Below are positions 50,792-60,691 of a stretch of DNA of 64,000 bases, piece after piece. Under the pieces are notes generated by a model. That model was not told where the DNA came from. It saw nothing but the letters and a program-made list of their open reading frames with translations, and ran no database searches. The first letter of the stretch is position 1. Every line of letters starts with the position of its first letter. Position numbers and translations under genes: made by a program. Source of the DNA: an uncultured Pseudomonadota bacterium (lineage in GTDB: Bacteria > Pseudomonadota > Gammaproteobacteria > Burkholderiales > Burkholderiaceae_C); assembly GCA_945952465.1 (NCBI GenBank), contig CAMFIB010000004.1, positions 62,001 through 126,000 of the forward strand, read 5' to 3'.

Positions 50792-51763
50792 ATGACCTTT
50801 GCATCGCCTTCGCAGATCTTTTCCGGAACGCCCATTCGGCCTTCACCCCGGATCGCCGTCCTGGTACCGTGCTACAACGAAGCCATCACGATCGAGACCG
50901 TGATCCGCGACTTCCGCGCCGCGCTGCCTGACGCCACCATCCACGTCTACGACAACAACTCCACCGACGACACCGCCGCCATCGCTCGAAGCGCCGGTGC
51001 GGTGGTGCGGCAGGTGACGCGTCAGGGCAAGGGCAACGTGGTGCGGCGCATGTTCGCCGACATCGACGCCGACATCTACGTAATGATCGACGGCGACGCC
51101 ACCTACCACGCCCCCAGCGCGTCGGAGCTGATCGCCTGTCTGCTCGCCGACAACCTCGACATGGTGGTGGGCTGCCGAGAAAGCGAGGTAGACGCCGCCT
51201 ACCGGGCCGGCCACCGCTTCGGCAACCGGCTGCTGACCGGCTGCGTGACGCACATCTTCGGCCGTGCGTTCACAGACATTCTCTCCGGCTACCGCGTGTT
51301 CTCGCGCCGCTTCGTCAAGTCATTCCCGGCATTGGCCGAAGGCTTCGAGACCGAGACCGAACTGACCGTGCACGCGCTGGAACTGCGCATGCCGATCGCC
51401 GAGATAAAGACACCCTACGGTGCGCGGCCAGAGGGCTCGCAAAGCAAGCTCAGCACCTACCGGGACGGTTTTCGCATCCTTGGCACCATCGTCCGGCTGT
51501 TTCGCACCGAGCGGCCGCTGGCGTTCTTCGGCATCATCGGGCTGGTATTCGCGCTGCTGTCGCTGGTGCTGGCCTGGCCGCTGCTGGTGACCTACCTGCA
51601 AACCGGCTTGGTGCCGCGCCTGCCGACCGCCGTGCTGGCCACCGGCCTGATGCTGGCCGCCGCGCTGAGCTGGGTCTGCGGCCTGGTGCTGGATACCGTG
51701 ACGCGAGCCCGGCAGGAGGTCAAGCGCATGGCCTATCTGGCCATACCCGGCGCTTCGGCCTGA
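50792..51763 (+). CDS. GT2-family glycosyltransferase, DPM1/GtrB-like
   Basis: A 323-residue protein. ATG 50792 (MTFASPSQIFSG) is chosen; the frame extends 32 codons further without a ribosome site. The GT-A core has IAVLVPCYNEAITIETVIRDFR, the metal-binding DGDAT and an acceptor ETETELTVHALE region. Two C-terminal membrane helices (near residues 245-275 and 285-310) anchor it, as in GtrB/DPM-like enzymes that glycosylate polyprenyl phosphate. It is coupled to a GtrA-type protein (TGATG). Confidence 0.88.
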   Translation: MTFASPSQIFSGTPIRPSPRIAVLVPCYNEAITIETVIRDFRAALPDATIHVYDNNSTDDTAAIARSAGAVVRQVTRQGKGNVVRRMFADIDADIYVMIDGDATYHAPSASELIACLLADNLDMVVGCRESEVDAAYRAGHRFGNRLLTGCVTHIFGRAFTDILSGYRVFSRRFVKSFPALAEGFETETELTVHALELRMPIAEIKTPYGARPEGSQSKLSTYRDGFRILGTIVRLFRTERPLAFFGIIGLVFALLSLVLAWPLLVTYLQTGLVPRLPTAVLATGLMLAAALSWVCGLVLDTVTRARQEVKRMAYLAIPGASA

Positions 51764-52161
51764 TGTCGCTGCGCCGCGAAATCGTCGGGTTCACCATCGC
51801 CGGTGTGCTGGGTTTTCTGATCGACGCCGGGGTGGTTTACTTCGCGATAGCGCTCGGCGCCTACTTCTATGTCGCGCGCGTGCTGTCCTTTCTCGTTGCC
51901 GCCAGCTTCACCTGGCACCTCAACCGCCGCTTCAGTTTCTCTGCCGCGCCATCTGGAAAGCCGGCATGGCTTGAATGGCTGCATTACCTCGCGGCCATGC
52001 TGGCTGGTGGCCTGGTGAACTACGCGGTCTCGGTGATGACGTATGCCGCGCTGCCGCCGTCATCGCTGTCGCCGCTGATCGCCGTGGCGGCGGGCTCTCT
52101 GGCTGGCATGGTGGTGAATTTCATCGGGGCCAAGTTCATGATTTTCAAAGGCAATGCATGA
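51763..52161 (+). CDS. GtrA-family membrane protein
   Basis: A 132-residue protein with four membrane helices. The N-terminus (EIVGFTIAGVLGFLIDAGVVYF) and the Arg/Trp motif TWHLNRRFSFSA are GtrA family hallmarks. GtrA proteins are thought to flip polyprenyl-phosphate-linked sugars. Its start shares a base with the previous stop, and its stop overlaps the next start (ATGA), so the three genes act as a unit that modifies a surface polymer. Confidence 0.9.
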   Translation: MSLRREIVGFTIAGVLGFLIDAGVVYFAIALGAYFYVARVLSFLVAASFTWHLNRRFSFSAAPSGKPAWLEWLHYLAAMLAGGLVNYAVSVMTYAALPPSSLSPLIAVAAGSLAGMVVNFIGAKFMIFKGNA

Positions 52162-53669
52162 CCTCCAACAACAAGGCCCTTGACATCGGATGCCTGGGCG
52201 TGGTGCTCGCGATCTTCTGGTACGGCATCACGCGCGACATCCAGTTGCCGGGGCTGTACATGGATGCCGTGAACCCCGATTACCTCGCCGCCATCGCCTT
52301 GTCGGGCAACTACGACAACCCTGCCGCATCCATGCCCACCCGCTTCATACCGATGCTGGGCAACCTTTACCACGGCGTACAGAACCTCTACGTGAGTCTC
52401 GCGGTTTTCACCGTGTTCGGTATCAGCATTCCGAGCGTTCGCATTGCGCAGGCCCTGTTCGGGGCTGGAATCGTCGTCTTCGTGTACGTGCTGACCGTGC
52501 AGATCACACGGAACCGCTTGGCCGGCTTCATCGGTGCCGCTTTACTGGCTTGCGAACTGGCGTTCACAGCCTCGTTCCGAACGCAGTTCTACATCATCCT
52601 GGGTGGCGAAATGTGGCTGCTGGCCAGTCTCGTTGCCCTGCACACACAACACGCTCGCCGCTTCTTTCTGTCGGGCCTATTCTTCGGGCTCGCAATCTAC
52701 GGCTACTTTGTCTTGGGGTTTTTCGCACCTGCCATGGCCATTCTGATCTGGATCAGGCCGGATCGCGACGTCAAGCAATGGTTGAAGGGCTTTGCATGGG
52801 GAATGTCGCCTTACGTACTCGGCTATCTGTTGCTGATGTTGAAGGTTGGCGGCGTTCGAAAGACCGCGCAATTCATCATGAACGCCACTCAAGGACTCGA
52901 CCCACTGTCCTCCAAACTGTCACTGTTAGACAGCGTGGAATATGCCTTGCGTGGGGCTTATCTTGCGGTCTCCGATATCGGTAACGAGCTGATGATCTTC
53001 AACCACGGCGAGCCCAGCGTCTGGGTAAAGATGAAGGTCGTCTTGTTTGTTGGCGTCGTCGCTGTGGCGTTGATACGCGCGTACCGGAAAAGGGCCCTGT
53101 TGATTGCCCTGTTGCCGTTGTCCTATCTGGCGGTTGCTGTTTTTTTCGGGAATCGACTGTGGGCCCATCATTTTGTCGTCCTGGTGCCCCTTGCGTACCT
53201 GTTGCTGGCGCTCGTTCTCGGCGATTTGCTGAAAGGCAAGATCGCCACAATCGCCGCGATCCTCCTGGGAACTGGGTTTGCCTCGGCAAATGCACAGCAG
53301 AGCAACGTTTTCCACGCGGAACTGCTCCGGACCGGAGGAACGGGCAAAACAACCAGTGCGCTCACCGTGTTCGCGAGCGACGCGCTGAAGGAAGCTCAAA
53401 CGATCTATGTGTTCCCCGACTGGGGATTCTTCATGTCGTTCTGCCTGCTCACCGAAAACAAAGTTCCCTATGTCCTTGAATTCGACAAGCTCGAGTCGAG
53501 ACGGGGGAAAAACCGGTCAGTGATTCTTCCCTATTGGTCGAAAGAAGACACCCAAAAGTACAAGGACATGCTGGCTTCCAAGGGCATCACGTCGATCCGC
53601 GAAACGTCTTACGTCCGGAAAGATGGCGAGCCTGCGTTCTGGGTGCTGAAAGGCGACTTCCCACACTGA
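52158..53669 (+). CDS. Polytopic membrane protein, GT-C glycosyltransferase-like
   Basis: A 503-residue protein with about ten membrane helices. The N-terminal periplasmic loop contains PGLYMDAVNPDYLAAIALSG, with an Asp positioned like the catalytic acid of GT-C (ArnT/PMT-like) enzymes. The C-terminal 140 residues are soluble and end with VLKGDFPH. The partners (polyprenyl-phosphate glycosyltransferase and GtrA) suggest it transfers the sugar from the lipid carrier to an acceptor outside the membrane. GC is lower than in its flanks, which fits a variable surface-polymer gene. Confidence 0.7.
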   Translation: MTSNNKALDIGCLGVVLAIFWYGITRDIQLPGLYMDAVNPDYLAAIALSGNYDNPAASMPTRFIPMLGNLYHGVQNLYVSLAVFTVFGISIPSVRIAQALFGAGIVVFVYVLTVQITRNRLAGFIGAALLACELAFTASFRTQFYIILGGEMWLLASLVALHTQHARRFFLSGLFFGLAIYGYFVLGFFAPAMAILIWIRPDRDVKQWLKGFAWGMSPYVLGYLLLMLKVGGVRKTAQFIMNATQGLDPLSSKLSLLDSVEYALRGAYLAVSDIGNELMIFNHGEPSVWVKMKVVLFVGVVAVALIRAYRKRALLIALLPLSYLAVAVFFGNRLWAHHFVVLVPLAYLLLALVLGDLLKGKIATIAAILLGTGFASANAQQSNVFHAELLRTGGTGKTTSALTVFASDALKEAQTIYVFPDWGFFMSFCLLTENKVPYVLEFDKLESRRGKNRSVILPYWSKEDTQKYKDMLASKGITSIRETSYVRKDGEPAFWVLKGDFPH

Positions 53670-53684
53670 AGCGATGCAGAGACC

Positions 53685-54191
53685 TCAGCGCGCGGCCACG
53701 CGCCTGGCCAACAGCACCAACGACACCAACGCTAGGCCAACGAAGCAGACGAAGGACCAGTTGGCGATGGAGCCGCCGAGGAAGGTCCAGTCGACCTTGG
53801 TGCAGTCGCCGCTGCCCTTGAAGATCATGGGAATGGCGCGCTGCAGCGGGAAGGTTTCGATCATTCCGTAGAAGTCGCGGCCGCAGGTTGCCATTTCGGG
53901 CGGGTACCACTGCAGCCAGCTCTGCCGGGCCGCCACAAACGCCCCGAAGCCGGAACCGGCCAGTATCAGCAGCGCACCGACGATGTGAATGCCTTTCAGG
54001 CCGCCAGTCGCCGCCAATGCTGCGATGACAGCTACAAAAATAAGAGCATAGCGTTGCACGATGCACATCGGGCAGGGCTCCAGCCCGACCGCATGCTGCA
54101 GGTACAGGCCGAAAGCCAGCATGACCACGCAGGCCGCACAGATCAGCCAGAAAACACGGCGCGGGGCCGTGTCGAACCAATTCAGAACCAT
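53685..54191 (-). CDS. dsbB: Disulfide bond formation protein B
   Basis: A 168-residue quinone oxidoreductase of the inner membrane with four helices. The first Cys pair is LEPCPMCIVQRYAL, and the second loop holds CGRDFYG and GSGDCTKVDW. DsbB reoxidises DsbA and passes electrons to ubiquinone. TM2 (about residues 48-56) overlaps a weak match to the dispersed repeat (copy G). Confidence 0.93.
   Translation of the reverse strand: MVLNWFDTAPRRVFWLICAACVVMLAFGLYLQHAVGLEPCPMCIVQRYALIFVAVIAALAATGGLKGIHIVGALLILAGSGFGAFVAARQSWLQWYPPEMATCGRDFYGMIETFPLQRAIPMIFKGSGDCTKVDWTFLGGSIANWSFVCFVGLALVSLVLLARRVAAR
54026..54050 (-). repeat. Possible partial dispersed repeat, copy G (inside dsbB)
   Basis: On the minus strand GCTCTTATTTTTGTAGCTGTCA aligns at about 15 of 22 positions with the GCTCCTGAATTGATAGCTATCA end of copy E, and it is AT-rich within a GC-rich gene. 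The AAGTCAGCGC core is absent, so this is doubtful. Confidence 0.25.
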
Positions 54192-54237
54192 CTCTCACCT
54201 CGGTTGTGCCGCCGCGCCGTGGCGGGCGGCACACGGG

Positions 54238-55356
54238 TCAGACGGCGTTCTCGACGAACACGCGGGCCCGGCGCGGCGTGACGACCAGCGTCTCGCCCTC
54301 TCGCAGCCCCAGCTCCTGGTATTGTTGCGCAGGAATCTGTGCTTCGATCACGCGCTCGCCAGAAGTTCCGTCGGGCGCAAGGCCATGGGTCACCGGCGTC
54401 AGTTCGAGCCGGGCGATCGGGCCGATGACGACGGCGCGGGTGAGCTGGGCGACGAGGCCGCTGGGTTGGCCGTCAGCGCCGCGCTCGGCGCCGGTCGACC
54501 AGCGCTGCACATCGAAGTCGTGCGGCCGGACGTAGGCGTAGGCCTTGGCGTCCTGCGTGCCCCGGTGTTCAGGTGCGTCGAGGCGCAGGCCGTCAAGCAG
54601 CACCTGGCCTTCGTGGGCGCGGCCGTGGAACAGGTTGACGTCGCCGAGGAAACCGTAGACGAAGGGGCTGGCCGGGTGGTCCCAGACCTGCTGCGGCGAG
54701 CCGATCTGTTCGATCTTGCCGGCGTTCATCAGCACCACGCGGTCGGCCACCTCGAGCGCCTCTTCCTGGTCGTGGGTGACGAAGATCGACGTGACGTGCA
54801 GGTCGTCGTGCAGGCGGCGCAGCCAGCGGCGCAGCTCCTTGCGCACCTTGGCATCGAGCGCGCCGAAGGGCTCGTCGAGCAGCAGCACCTTGGGCTCCAC
54901 CGCCAGTGCGCGGGCCAGCGCGATGCGCTGGCGCTGGCCGCCGGAAAGCTGCGCCGGGTAACGGTCGGCCAGCCAGTCGAGCTGCACCAGCTTCAGCAGG
55001 TCCAGCACCTTCTTCTTGATCTCGCCATCCGACGGGCGCAGGCCGCGCGGCTTGACGCGCAGGCCGAAAGCCACGTTCTCGAACACCGTCATGTGGCGGA
55101 ACAGCGCGTAATGCTGGAACACGAAGCCCACCTGCCGGTCGCGCACATGCACGTCGGTGGTGTCCTCGCCGCTGAACAGAATGCTGCCGGCGTCGGCCGT
55201 TTCCAGCCCGGCGATGATGCGCAGCAGCGTGGTCTTGCCGCAGCCCGACGGGCCCAGCAGCGCGACCAGTTCGCCGGAGGCTATGGTGAGGCTGACGCCG
55301 CCCAGCGCCTTGAAGTCGCCGAAGTGTTTGCTGACGTTGCGGATCTCGATGCTCAT
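54238..55356 (-). CDS. cysA: Sulfate/thiosulfate ABC transporter, ATPase
   Basis: A 372-residue ATPase. Walker [15 protein letters not shown], signature [15 protein letters not shown], Walker [17 protein letters not shown], then a C-terminal TOBE-like domain with [10 protein letters not shown]. The family match is to CysA in length and sequence. It is downstream of cysW on the same strand and hydrolyses ATP for sulfate import. Confidence 0.94.
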   Translation of the reverse strand: MSIEIRNVSKHFGDFKALGGVSLTIASGELVALLGPSGCGKTTLLRIIAGLETADAGSILFSGEDTTDVHVRDRQVGFVFQHYALFRHMTVFENVAFGLRVKPRGLRPSDGEIKKKVLDLLKLVQLDWLADRYPAQLSGGQRQRIALARALAVEPKVLLLDEPFGALDAKVRKELRRWLRRLHDDLHVTSIFVTHDQEEALEVADRVVLMNAGKIEQIGSPQQVWDHPASPFVYGFLGDVNLFHGRAHEGQVLLDGLRLDAPEHRGTQDAKAYAYVRPHDFDVQRWSTGAERGADGQPSGLVAQLTRAVVIGPIARLELTPVTHGLAPDGTSGERVIEAQIPAQQYQELGLREGETLVVTPRRARVFVENAV

Positions 55357-55367
55357 GGTGTTTCTCT

Positions 55368-56312
55368 TCAGCGGCCGGTGTCGAAAGCGGTGACCGGCAC
55401 GGTCACGGAAAGGTTCTGGCGCGGGGACTCGGGGGGCAACTCGGCGGCAGCCGCCAGCTCGCGTTCGTGGCGCCATTCGGCGACCGATTTGATGACCAGC
55501 GTGACCACCGCCAGCAGCGCCAGCAGCGAGGCCACCGCGAAGGCCGCAACAGACTGGTATTCGTTGTACAGAATCTCGACGTGCAGCGGCATGGTGTTGG
55601 TCTGGCCGCGGATGTGGCCCGACACCACCGACACCGCGCCGAACTCGCCCATGGCCCGCGCATTGCACAGAATGACGCCGTAGACCAAGCCCCACTTGAT
55701 GTTGGGCAGCGTGACGTGCCAGAAAGTCTGCCAGCCGGAAGCTCCCAGCACGATGGCCGCCTGCTCCTCCTCATTGCCCTGCGCCTGCATCAGCGGAATG
55801 AGTTCGCGCGCGATGAACGGGAAGGTCACGAATACGGTGGCCAGCACGATGCCCGGCACCGCGAAGATGATCTTGATGTCGTGCGCGGCCAGCCAGGGGC
55901 CGAACCAGCCCTGCGCGCCGAACATCAGCACGTAGATCAGGCCAGCCACCACCGGCGACACCGAGAACGGCAAGTCGATCAGCGTGGTCAGGAAGGACTT
56001 GCCGGGAAACTCGTACTTCGCCACGGCCCAGGCGGCGGCCACGCCGAACACCAGGTTCAGCGGCACCGAAATGGCAGCGGCGATCAGCGTCAGCTTGATC
56101 GCGGCCCAGGCGTCGGGCTCGCGCAGCGCGTCGAGGTAGGCGCCCAGGCCCTTGCGCAGCGCCTCGGTGGCCACGGCGGCCAGCGGCAGCACCAGGAACA
56201 GGAAGATGAAGCCCAGCGCGACGCCGATCAGCGTGAAGCGCACCCACGGTGCCTCCGTGATGCTGGCGGCCACCGGCGCGGCGGCCTGTCGGGTTTGTGA
56301 GGGCGCGTTCAT
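55368..56312 (-). CDS. cysW: Sulfate ABC transporter permease CysW
   Basis: A 314-residue permease with six helices. The conserved loop [29 protein letters not shown] docks on Cys[36 protein letters not shown] is typical of CysW. Its ATG overlaps the cysT stop (ATGA). It forms the channel with CysT. Confidence 0.93.
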   Translation of the reverse strand: MNAPSQTRQAAAPVAASITEAPWVRFTLIGVALGFIFLFLVLPLAAVATEALRKGLGAYLDALREPDAWAAIKLTLIAAAISVPLNLVFGVAAAWAVAKYEFPGKSFLTTLIDLPFSVSPVVAGLIYVLMFGAQGWFGPWLAAHDIKIIFAVPGIVLATVFVTFPFIARELIPLMQAQGNEEEQAAIVLGASGWQTFWHVTLPNIKWGLVYGVILCNARAMGEFGAVSVVSGHIRGQTNTMPLHVEILYNEYQSVAAFAVASLLALLAVVTLVIKSVAEWRHERELAAAAELPPESPRQNLSVTVPVTAFDTGR

Positions 56313-57217
56313 TTCACGGCTCCGGTGGCGCGGCGCTGCCAGGCTTGCAGGCCGTTGATGACCAGCAGCAGCGCGAAGGAAATGGCGAGCATCACCACTG
56401 CCACCGCGGTGGCGCCGGCGTAGTCGTACTGCTCCAGCTTGCCGATGATGATGAGCGGTGTGATCTCGGACACCATGGGCATGTTGCCGGCGATGAAGAT
56501 GACCGAACCGTACTCGCCGATCGCGCGGGCGAAGGCCATCGCGAAGCCGGTCAGCAACGCGGGTGTGATGTGCGGCAGGATGACCTTGAAGAAGATCTGC
56601 AGCCGGGTCGCGCCGAGCGCGGTGGCGGCTTCTTCCAGTTCCTTCTCGGCGTCTTCCAGCACCGGCTGCACCGTGCGCACCACGAACGGCAGGCCGATGA
56701 AGATCAACGCGATCACCACGCCGGCCGGCGTGAACGCCAGCTTGATGCCCAGCGGCTCCAGATACTGGCCGATCCAGCCGTTGCCGGCCAGCAGCGCGGT
56801 CAGCGAGATGCCGGCCACCGCCGTGGGCAGCGCGAACGGCAGGTCCACCAGCGCATCGACGATCTTCTTGCCGGGGAACTTGTAGCGCACCAGCACCCAG
56901 GCCACCAGCAGGCCGAACACCCCGTTCACCAGCGCGGCCAGCAGCGAGGCGCCGAAGGTCAGCCGGTAGGAGGCCAGCACGCGCGGCGCGGTGGTGGCCG
57001 TCCAGAACTGGTCCCAGGTGAGCGTGAAGGTCTTGAAGAGCAGCGCCGACAGCGGGATCAGCACGATCACGCTGAGGTAGAACAGCGTGTAGCCCAGCGT
57101 CAGGCCAAAGCCGGGCAGCACGCGGCGGTTGCCGGCGCCGTTGCGGCGCGCGGGCGCGCCGCCGCCGGCCGGCGCGGTGCCGGAGGGCAGCGCCGTGGAA
57201 AGGGTTGCGGTGGTCAT
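56309..57217 (-). CDS. cysT: Sulfate ABC transporter permease CysT
   Basis: A 302-residue permease with six helices. The docking loop is [27 protein letters not shown], and [38 protein letters not shown] is characteristic of CysT (CysU). It lies 24 nt after the sulfate-binding protein gene and overlaps cysW. Confidence 0.93.
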   Translation of the reverse strand: MTTATLSTALPSGTAPAGGGAPARRNGAGNRRVLPGFGLTLGYTLFYLSVIVLIPLSALLFKTFTLTWDQFWTATTAPRVLASYRLTFGASLLAALVNGVFGLLVAWVLVRYKFPGKKIVDALVDLPFALPTAVAGISLTALLAGNGWIGQYLEPLGIKLAFTPAGVVIALIFIGLPFVVRTVQPVLEDAEKELEEAATALGATRLQIFFKVILPHITPALLTGFAMAFARAIGEYGSVIFIAGNMPMVSEITPLIIIGKLEQYDYAGATAVAVVMLAISFALLLVINGLQAWQRRATGAVK

Positions 57218-57241
57218 CGACGGAGTGGAGCGATGGCCGGC

Positions 57242-58237
57242 TTACTTGCCCGGCGTGTAGAGCTTGTCGAACTGGCCGCCGTCGTTGAAGTGGACCTTCT
57301 GCGCCTCGCTCAGCGAACCGAAGTACTTGGCCACCGTGAACTGCTGGATCGGCTTGAAGGTGCCGGCGTACTTCTTCAGAATGGCCGGCGAACGCGGGCG
57401 CAGCGCATGCTTGGCCGCGATCTCCTGGCCTTCGTCGGAATACAGGTAGGTCAGGTAGGCCTTGGCCAGCTCGCCGGTGCCCTTCTTGGCCACGGTGCGC
57501 TCCACCACCGCCACCGGGTTCTCGGCCACGATGCTGGTCGAGGGGTAGACGGCGTCGACCTTGCCGGCGCCGAATTCACGGTCGATGGACACCACTTCCG
57601 ATTCAAAGGTGATCAGCACGTCGCCGATGTTGCGCTGCAGGAAGGTGCTGGTCGCGTCGCGGCCGCCCTTGCCCAGCACAGGCACGTTCTTGTACAGCTT
57701 GCCCACGAACTCGGCGGCCTGCGCGTCGGTGCCGCCCTTCTCGCGCACATAGCCCCAGGCGGCCAGATAGGCGTAGCGGCCGTTGCCGCCGGTCTTGGGG
57801 TTGACCACCACCACCTGCACGCCCGGCTTGATGAGGTCGTCCCAGTCCTTGATGCCCTTGGGGTTGCCGTTGCGCACCAGGAACAGCATGGTCGAGGTGG
57901 TGGGCGACGCGTCGTTCGGGAAGCGCTTGGCCCAGTCCTTGGCCACCACGCCGGCGGTGGCGAGAAATTCGACATCGGTGGTGGTGTTCATGGTCACCAC
58001 GTCGGCGTCGAGGCCGTCGGCCACGGCCCGCGCCTGCGCACTGGAGCCACCGTGGGCCTGGTCGATCTTCACGTCCTTGCCGGTGGTCTTCTTGTAGTTG
58101 GCCACGAACGCGGCGTTGTAGTCCTTGTAGAACTCGCGCGCCACGTCGTACGAGGCGTTGAGCAGGGTCTGCGAGGCGGCCCAGCCGCTGCTGGCCAGGG
58201 CGATCAGGGCGATGGTGGTTTTGATGCGTGCGTTCAT
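57242..58237 (-). CDS. sbp: Sulfate-binding periplasmic protein
   Basis: A 331-residue protein with a Sec signal ending near [23 protein letters not shown]. The mature part has [44 protein letters not shown] and [22 protein letters not shown], which are the hallmark sulfate-contact segments of Sbp/CysP. I chose ATG 58237, where its ATG overlaps the stop of the upstream hydrolase gene. The operon order is hydrolase, sbp, cysT, cysW, cysA. Confidence 0.93.
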   Translation of the reverse strand: MNARIKTTIALIALASSGWAASQTLLNASYDVAREFYKDYNAAFVANYKKTTGKDVKIDQAHGGSSAQARAVADGLDADVVTMNTTTDVEFLATAGVVAKDWAKRFPNDASPTTSTMLFLVRNGNPKGIKDWDDLIKPGVQVVVVNPKTGGNGRYAYLAAWGYVREKGGTDAQAAEFVGKLYKNVPVLGKGGRDATSTFLQRNIGDVLITFESEVVSIDREFGAGKVDAVYPSTSIVAENPVAVVERTVAKKGTGELAKAYLTYLYSDEGQEIAAKHALRPRSPAILKKYAGTFKPIQQFTVAKYFGSLSEAQKVHFNDGGQFDKLYTPGK

Positions 58238-58860
58238 GATGACGAAGATCCCAGAGAAACAAAACGAGAAGAGGATGGGGCCGCGTTGGCGGGCACCGCC
58301 ATCGGCTCCGTGCCACCCGGAAAACGGGCGGCGTCGCCGGCCAGAGACTGCAGCAGCGCCAGGCCCAGCGGCCATTCTCCATGGCCGGATTCGATGTTGA
58401 TGTGACCGGCATTTTGCAGCCGCACGAATTCGCTGCCCCAGGCACGGGCATAGGCGCCCGCCAGCCGGATGGGGCAATAGGGGTCGTTGGAACTGGCCAC
58501 CAGCACGCTGCGGTAGGGCAACGGCTGGTAGGGCACCGGCGCGAAATCGGCCAGCGCGGCACGGCGTTCGGGGTCGGCCGGCGCCACCAGCAGCGCACCG
58601 GTGATGCGCGCGGCGGCCTCGTCCGGCAAATGGCTCACGGCGATACAGCCCAGGCTGTGGGCCGCGACCACCACCGGCCCCGGCTGGGCCAGCACGGTGC
58701 GGGCGATCGATTCCGTCCAGGCCTGCCGCGACGGCGTGATCCAGTCGTCCTGCTCCACCCGCACGGCGGCCGGCAGGCGCTCCGCCCACAGGCTTTGCCA
58801 GTGGCCGGGGCCCGAGTCGCGCCAACCCGGCACGACGACGATATGAATGGAATCAGACAT
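58234..58860 (-). CDS. RBBP9/YdeN-type serine hydrolase
   Basis: A 208-residue alpha/beta hydrolase started at ATG 58860 (MSDSIHIVVV). Motifs VVPGWRDSGPGHWQSLW, the nucleophile elbow VVAAHSLGCIAVSH, SSNDPYCP (Asp) and NAGHINIESGHGEWP (His) match the RBBP9 family. Substrate unknown. Its stop overlaps the sbp start (ATGA), so it is translationally coupled to sulfate uptake. The C-terminal Ser-rich tail is not part of the family and may only exist to reach the coupling point. Confidence 0.85.
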   Translation of the reverse strand: MSDSIHIVVVPGWRDSGPGHWQSLWAERLPAAVRVEQDDWITPSRQAWTESIARTVLAQPGPVVVAAHSLGCIAVSHLPDEAAARITGALLVAPADPERRAALADFAPVPYQPLPYRSVLVASSNDPYCPIRLAGAYARAWGSEFVRLQNAGHINIESGHGEWPLGLALLQSLAGDAARFPGGTEPMAVPANAAPSSSRFVSLGSSSS

Positions 58861-58928
58861 CAGGCCGGCAGTGTGCAACCGCGCCGGCCAATCTCAAACG
58901 ACAGATTTCGCTTGAGCTTATTCGCGCA

Positions 58929-59732
58929 TCAGGCCAACTCGTGCACGGCGGCCTGAACCGCCTGGGCCACGACCGACGCAATGGCCCCGATTGCCCGCAC
59001 GCCACGGCGCAACAGCGTGGACACGCTCTCCGCGACGCGCAGCAGCAGCCGCGACGCACGCGCCCAGACCTCGATGATTGCGGCCACGCCGGGGCTTCCC
59101 GCAACACTGCCGAGCACACCGGCCACGCGGGAAGCAAAGCCGTTGATGGCTGCGTGGATCTGGGATTGAATGAAGGAGATCGAATCTGCGGTTGCCGACA
59201 TGACGGCAGCGGGAATGCCGTGCAGGATTGCTGCCGCCGAACGCACGGCGCTCGCGACCACGGCCCTCGTGGTGGCCAAAGCCACATCAGGAAAGCTGGC
59301 GATGGCACCCATGATTCTTGACGCCGCACCGGCAATGTTGGCCAGGCCACGGACGACCGCATCGGCGATCTCCGCCAAGAGGCGAGGGTCAAGCGGCGCG
59401 CCCTGCCCGGACACCGCAACCGGCGCCGCACCACCCGGTATTGGCGGAGACGGCGGAGAAAAGATGCCGGGCATTGGGGGCGGCACAGGTGCAACCGAAT
59501 ACCCCAGGCCAAGCGCGGCCGCACTGGCGGGGCCAACCACCCCATCCACCCTCAACCCGCACCGCTGCTGCAGGCGGCGCACGGCATCGCCGGTGAGCAC
59601 ACCGAATATGCCGTCTGCTGCCAGAGGTGGGCGAAGCGACAGCGCAACATTGAGCTGCGACTGCAGGGTGATGACGCGAGGGCCTCGGCTGCCCAATTGC
59701 AGCGGCCCCGCGATGAAAGCGGTGGTGACCAT
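58929..59732 (-). CDS. Peptidoglycan-binding-domain protein with hydrophobic helical C-terminus
   Basis: A 267-residue protein with a GGAGG site before ATG 59732. Residues about 10-75 are a PG-binding domain (LGSRGPRVITLQSQLNVAL...ADGIFGVLTGDAVRRLQQRCGLRVDGVVGPASAAAL). A Pro-rich linker (about 80-105) follows. The last 160 residues are Ala/Val/Ile-rich amphipathic or membrane-active helices with few charges. There is no signal peptide, which is odd for a wall-binding domain. It could be an effector or toxin delivered by a dedicated route, or a structural protein. No immunity-like neighbour is visible. Confidence 0.65.
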   Translation of the reverse strand: MVTTAFIAGPLQLGSRGPRVITLQSQLNVALSLRPPLAADGIFGVLTGDAVRRLQQRCGLRVDGVVGPASAAALGLGYSVAPVPPPMPGIFSPPSPPIPGGAAPVAVSGQGAPLDPRLLAEIADAVVRGLANIAGAASRIMGAIASFPDVALATTRAVVASAVRSAAAILHGIPAAVMSATADSISFIQSQIHAAINGFASRVAGVLGSVAGSPGVAAIIEVWARASRLLLRVAESVSTLLRRGVRAIGAIASVVAQAVQAAVHELA

Positions 59733-59836
59733 GAATCCTCCCTCTCCTGATTTGGAGCCATTTTGGCACCTTCTTCAGATCAATCGATCAAAAAGCTACA
59801 GGAGAAAGACGATCACAGTCACAGTATTTAAGAATG

Positions 59837-59866
59837 AAAATGGCTACAAAATGGCTACAAAATGGC
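59837..59866 (+). repeat. 11-bp tandem repeat
   Basis: AAAATGGCTAC occurs twice in tandem, followed by AAAATGGC. It is in an AT-rich gap (59733-59923) between the peroxiredoxin gene and the PG-binding-domain gene. The unit length equals one helical turn. Confidence 0.7.
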
Positions 59867-59923
59867 CATGTGGCGAGATGGATTCTTTTTGGAGCCTTCA
59901 TATCCCATGCCAGCGTTACCCAT

Positions 59924-60565
59924 TCACTTGTTCGGCTGCGGCGTCACGCGCAAATAAGGCTTGACGGCCTTGTAGCCCTTGGGGAAGCGCTGCTTGATCT
60001 CGTCCGGGTCCTGCAGGCTGGGCACGATGATGACGTCGTCGCCGTCCTTCCAGTTCACCGGCGTGGCGACCTTGTGGCTGTCGGTGAGTTGCAACGAGTC
60101 GATGACGCGCAGGATCTCGTCGAAGTTGCGGCCGGTGCTGGCCGGGTAGGTCAGCGTGGTGCGGATGACGTGCCTGGGGTCGATGATGAACACGCTGCGC
60201 ACGGTGGCGTTGGCCAGCGCGTTCGGGTGGATCATGTCGTACAGCGTGGCCACGCTGCGGTCGGCGTCGGCCAGGATCGGGAAGTTGACGGTGGTGTTCT
60301 GGGTCTCGTTGATGTCGGGTACCCACTTGCCGTGCGACTCCAGCGAATCGACGCTGACAGCGATGGGCTTGACGCCGCGCTTGGCGAACTCGCCGCCCAG
60401 CGCGGCGGTCTTGCCGAGCTCGGTGGTGCAGACCGGCGTGAAATCGGCCGGGTGCGAGAACAGCACCACCCAGGAGTCGCCCGCCCACTGGTGGAAATGG
60501 ATCTCGCCTTCGGTGGATTGCTGGGTGAAGTCGGGGGCGGTGTCGCCGAGTCGCAGGGTGGCCAT
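59924..60565 (-). CDS. 1-Cys peroxiredoxin (Prx6 type)
   Basis: A 213-residue peroxiredoxin. The peroxidatic Cys is in HPADFTPVCTTELG (near residue 46). RSVFIIDPRHVIRTTLTYPASTGRNFDEILRVIDSLQLTD and the C-terminal PYLRVTPQP extension fit the Prx6 group. It has a single Cys, so it is reduced by an outside thiol. It reduces H2O2 and organic peroxides in the cytosol. It precedes the encapsulin operon and may protect its cargo enzyme; that link is inference. Confidence 0.93.
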   Translation of the reverse strand: MATLRLGDTAPDFTQQSTEGEIHFHQWAGDSWVVLFSHPADFTPVCTTELGKTAALGGEFAKRGVKPIAVSVDSLESHGKWVPDINETQNTTVNFPILADADRSVATLYDMIHPNALANATVRSVFIIDPRHVIRTTLTYPASTGRNFDEILRVIDSLQLTDSHKVATPVNWKDGDDVIIVPSLQDPDEIKQRFPKGYKAVKPYLRVTPQPNK

Positions 60566-60691
60566 GGTGGATGCTCCGTGAATGGGGAATGCCCCATTTT
60601 GGGCGGAGCCCGGCGGCAGGGGAACGAATCTTTCGTTCTGACCTTATCGCCGGAGTGGCATAACGGCGGGCGCCGTCATGCCACCCTGGCC

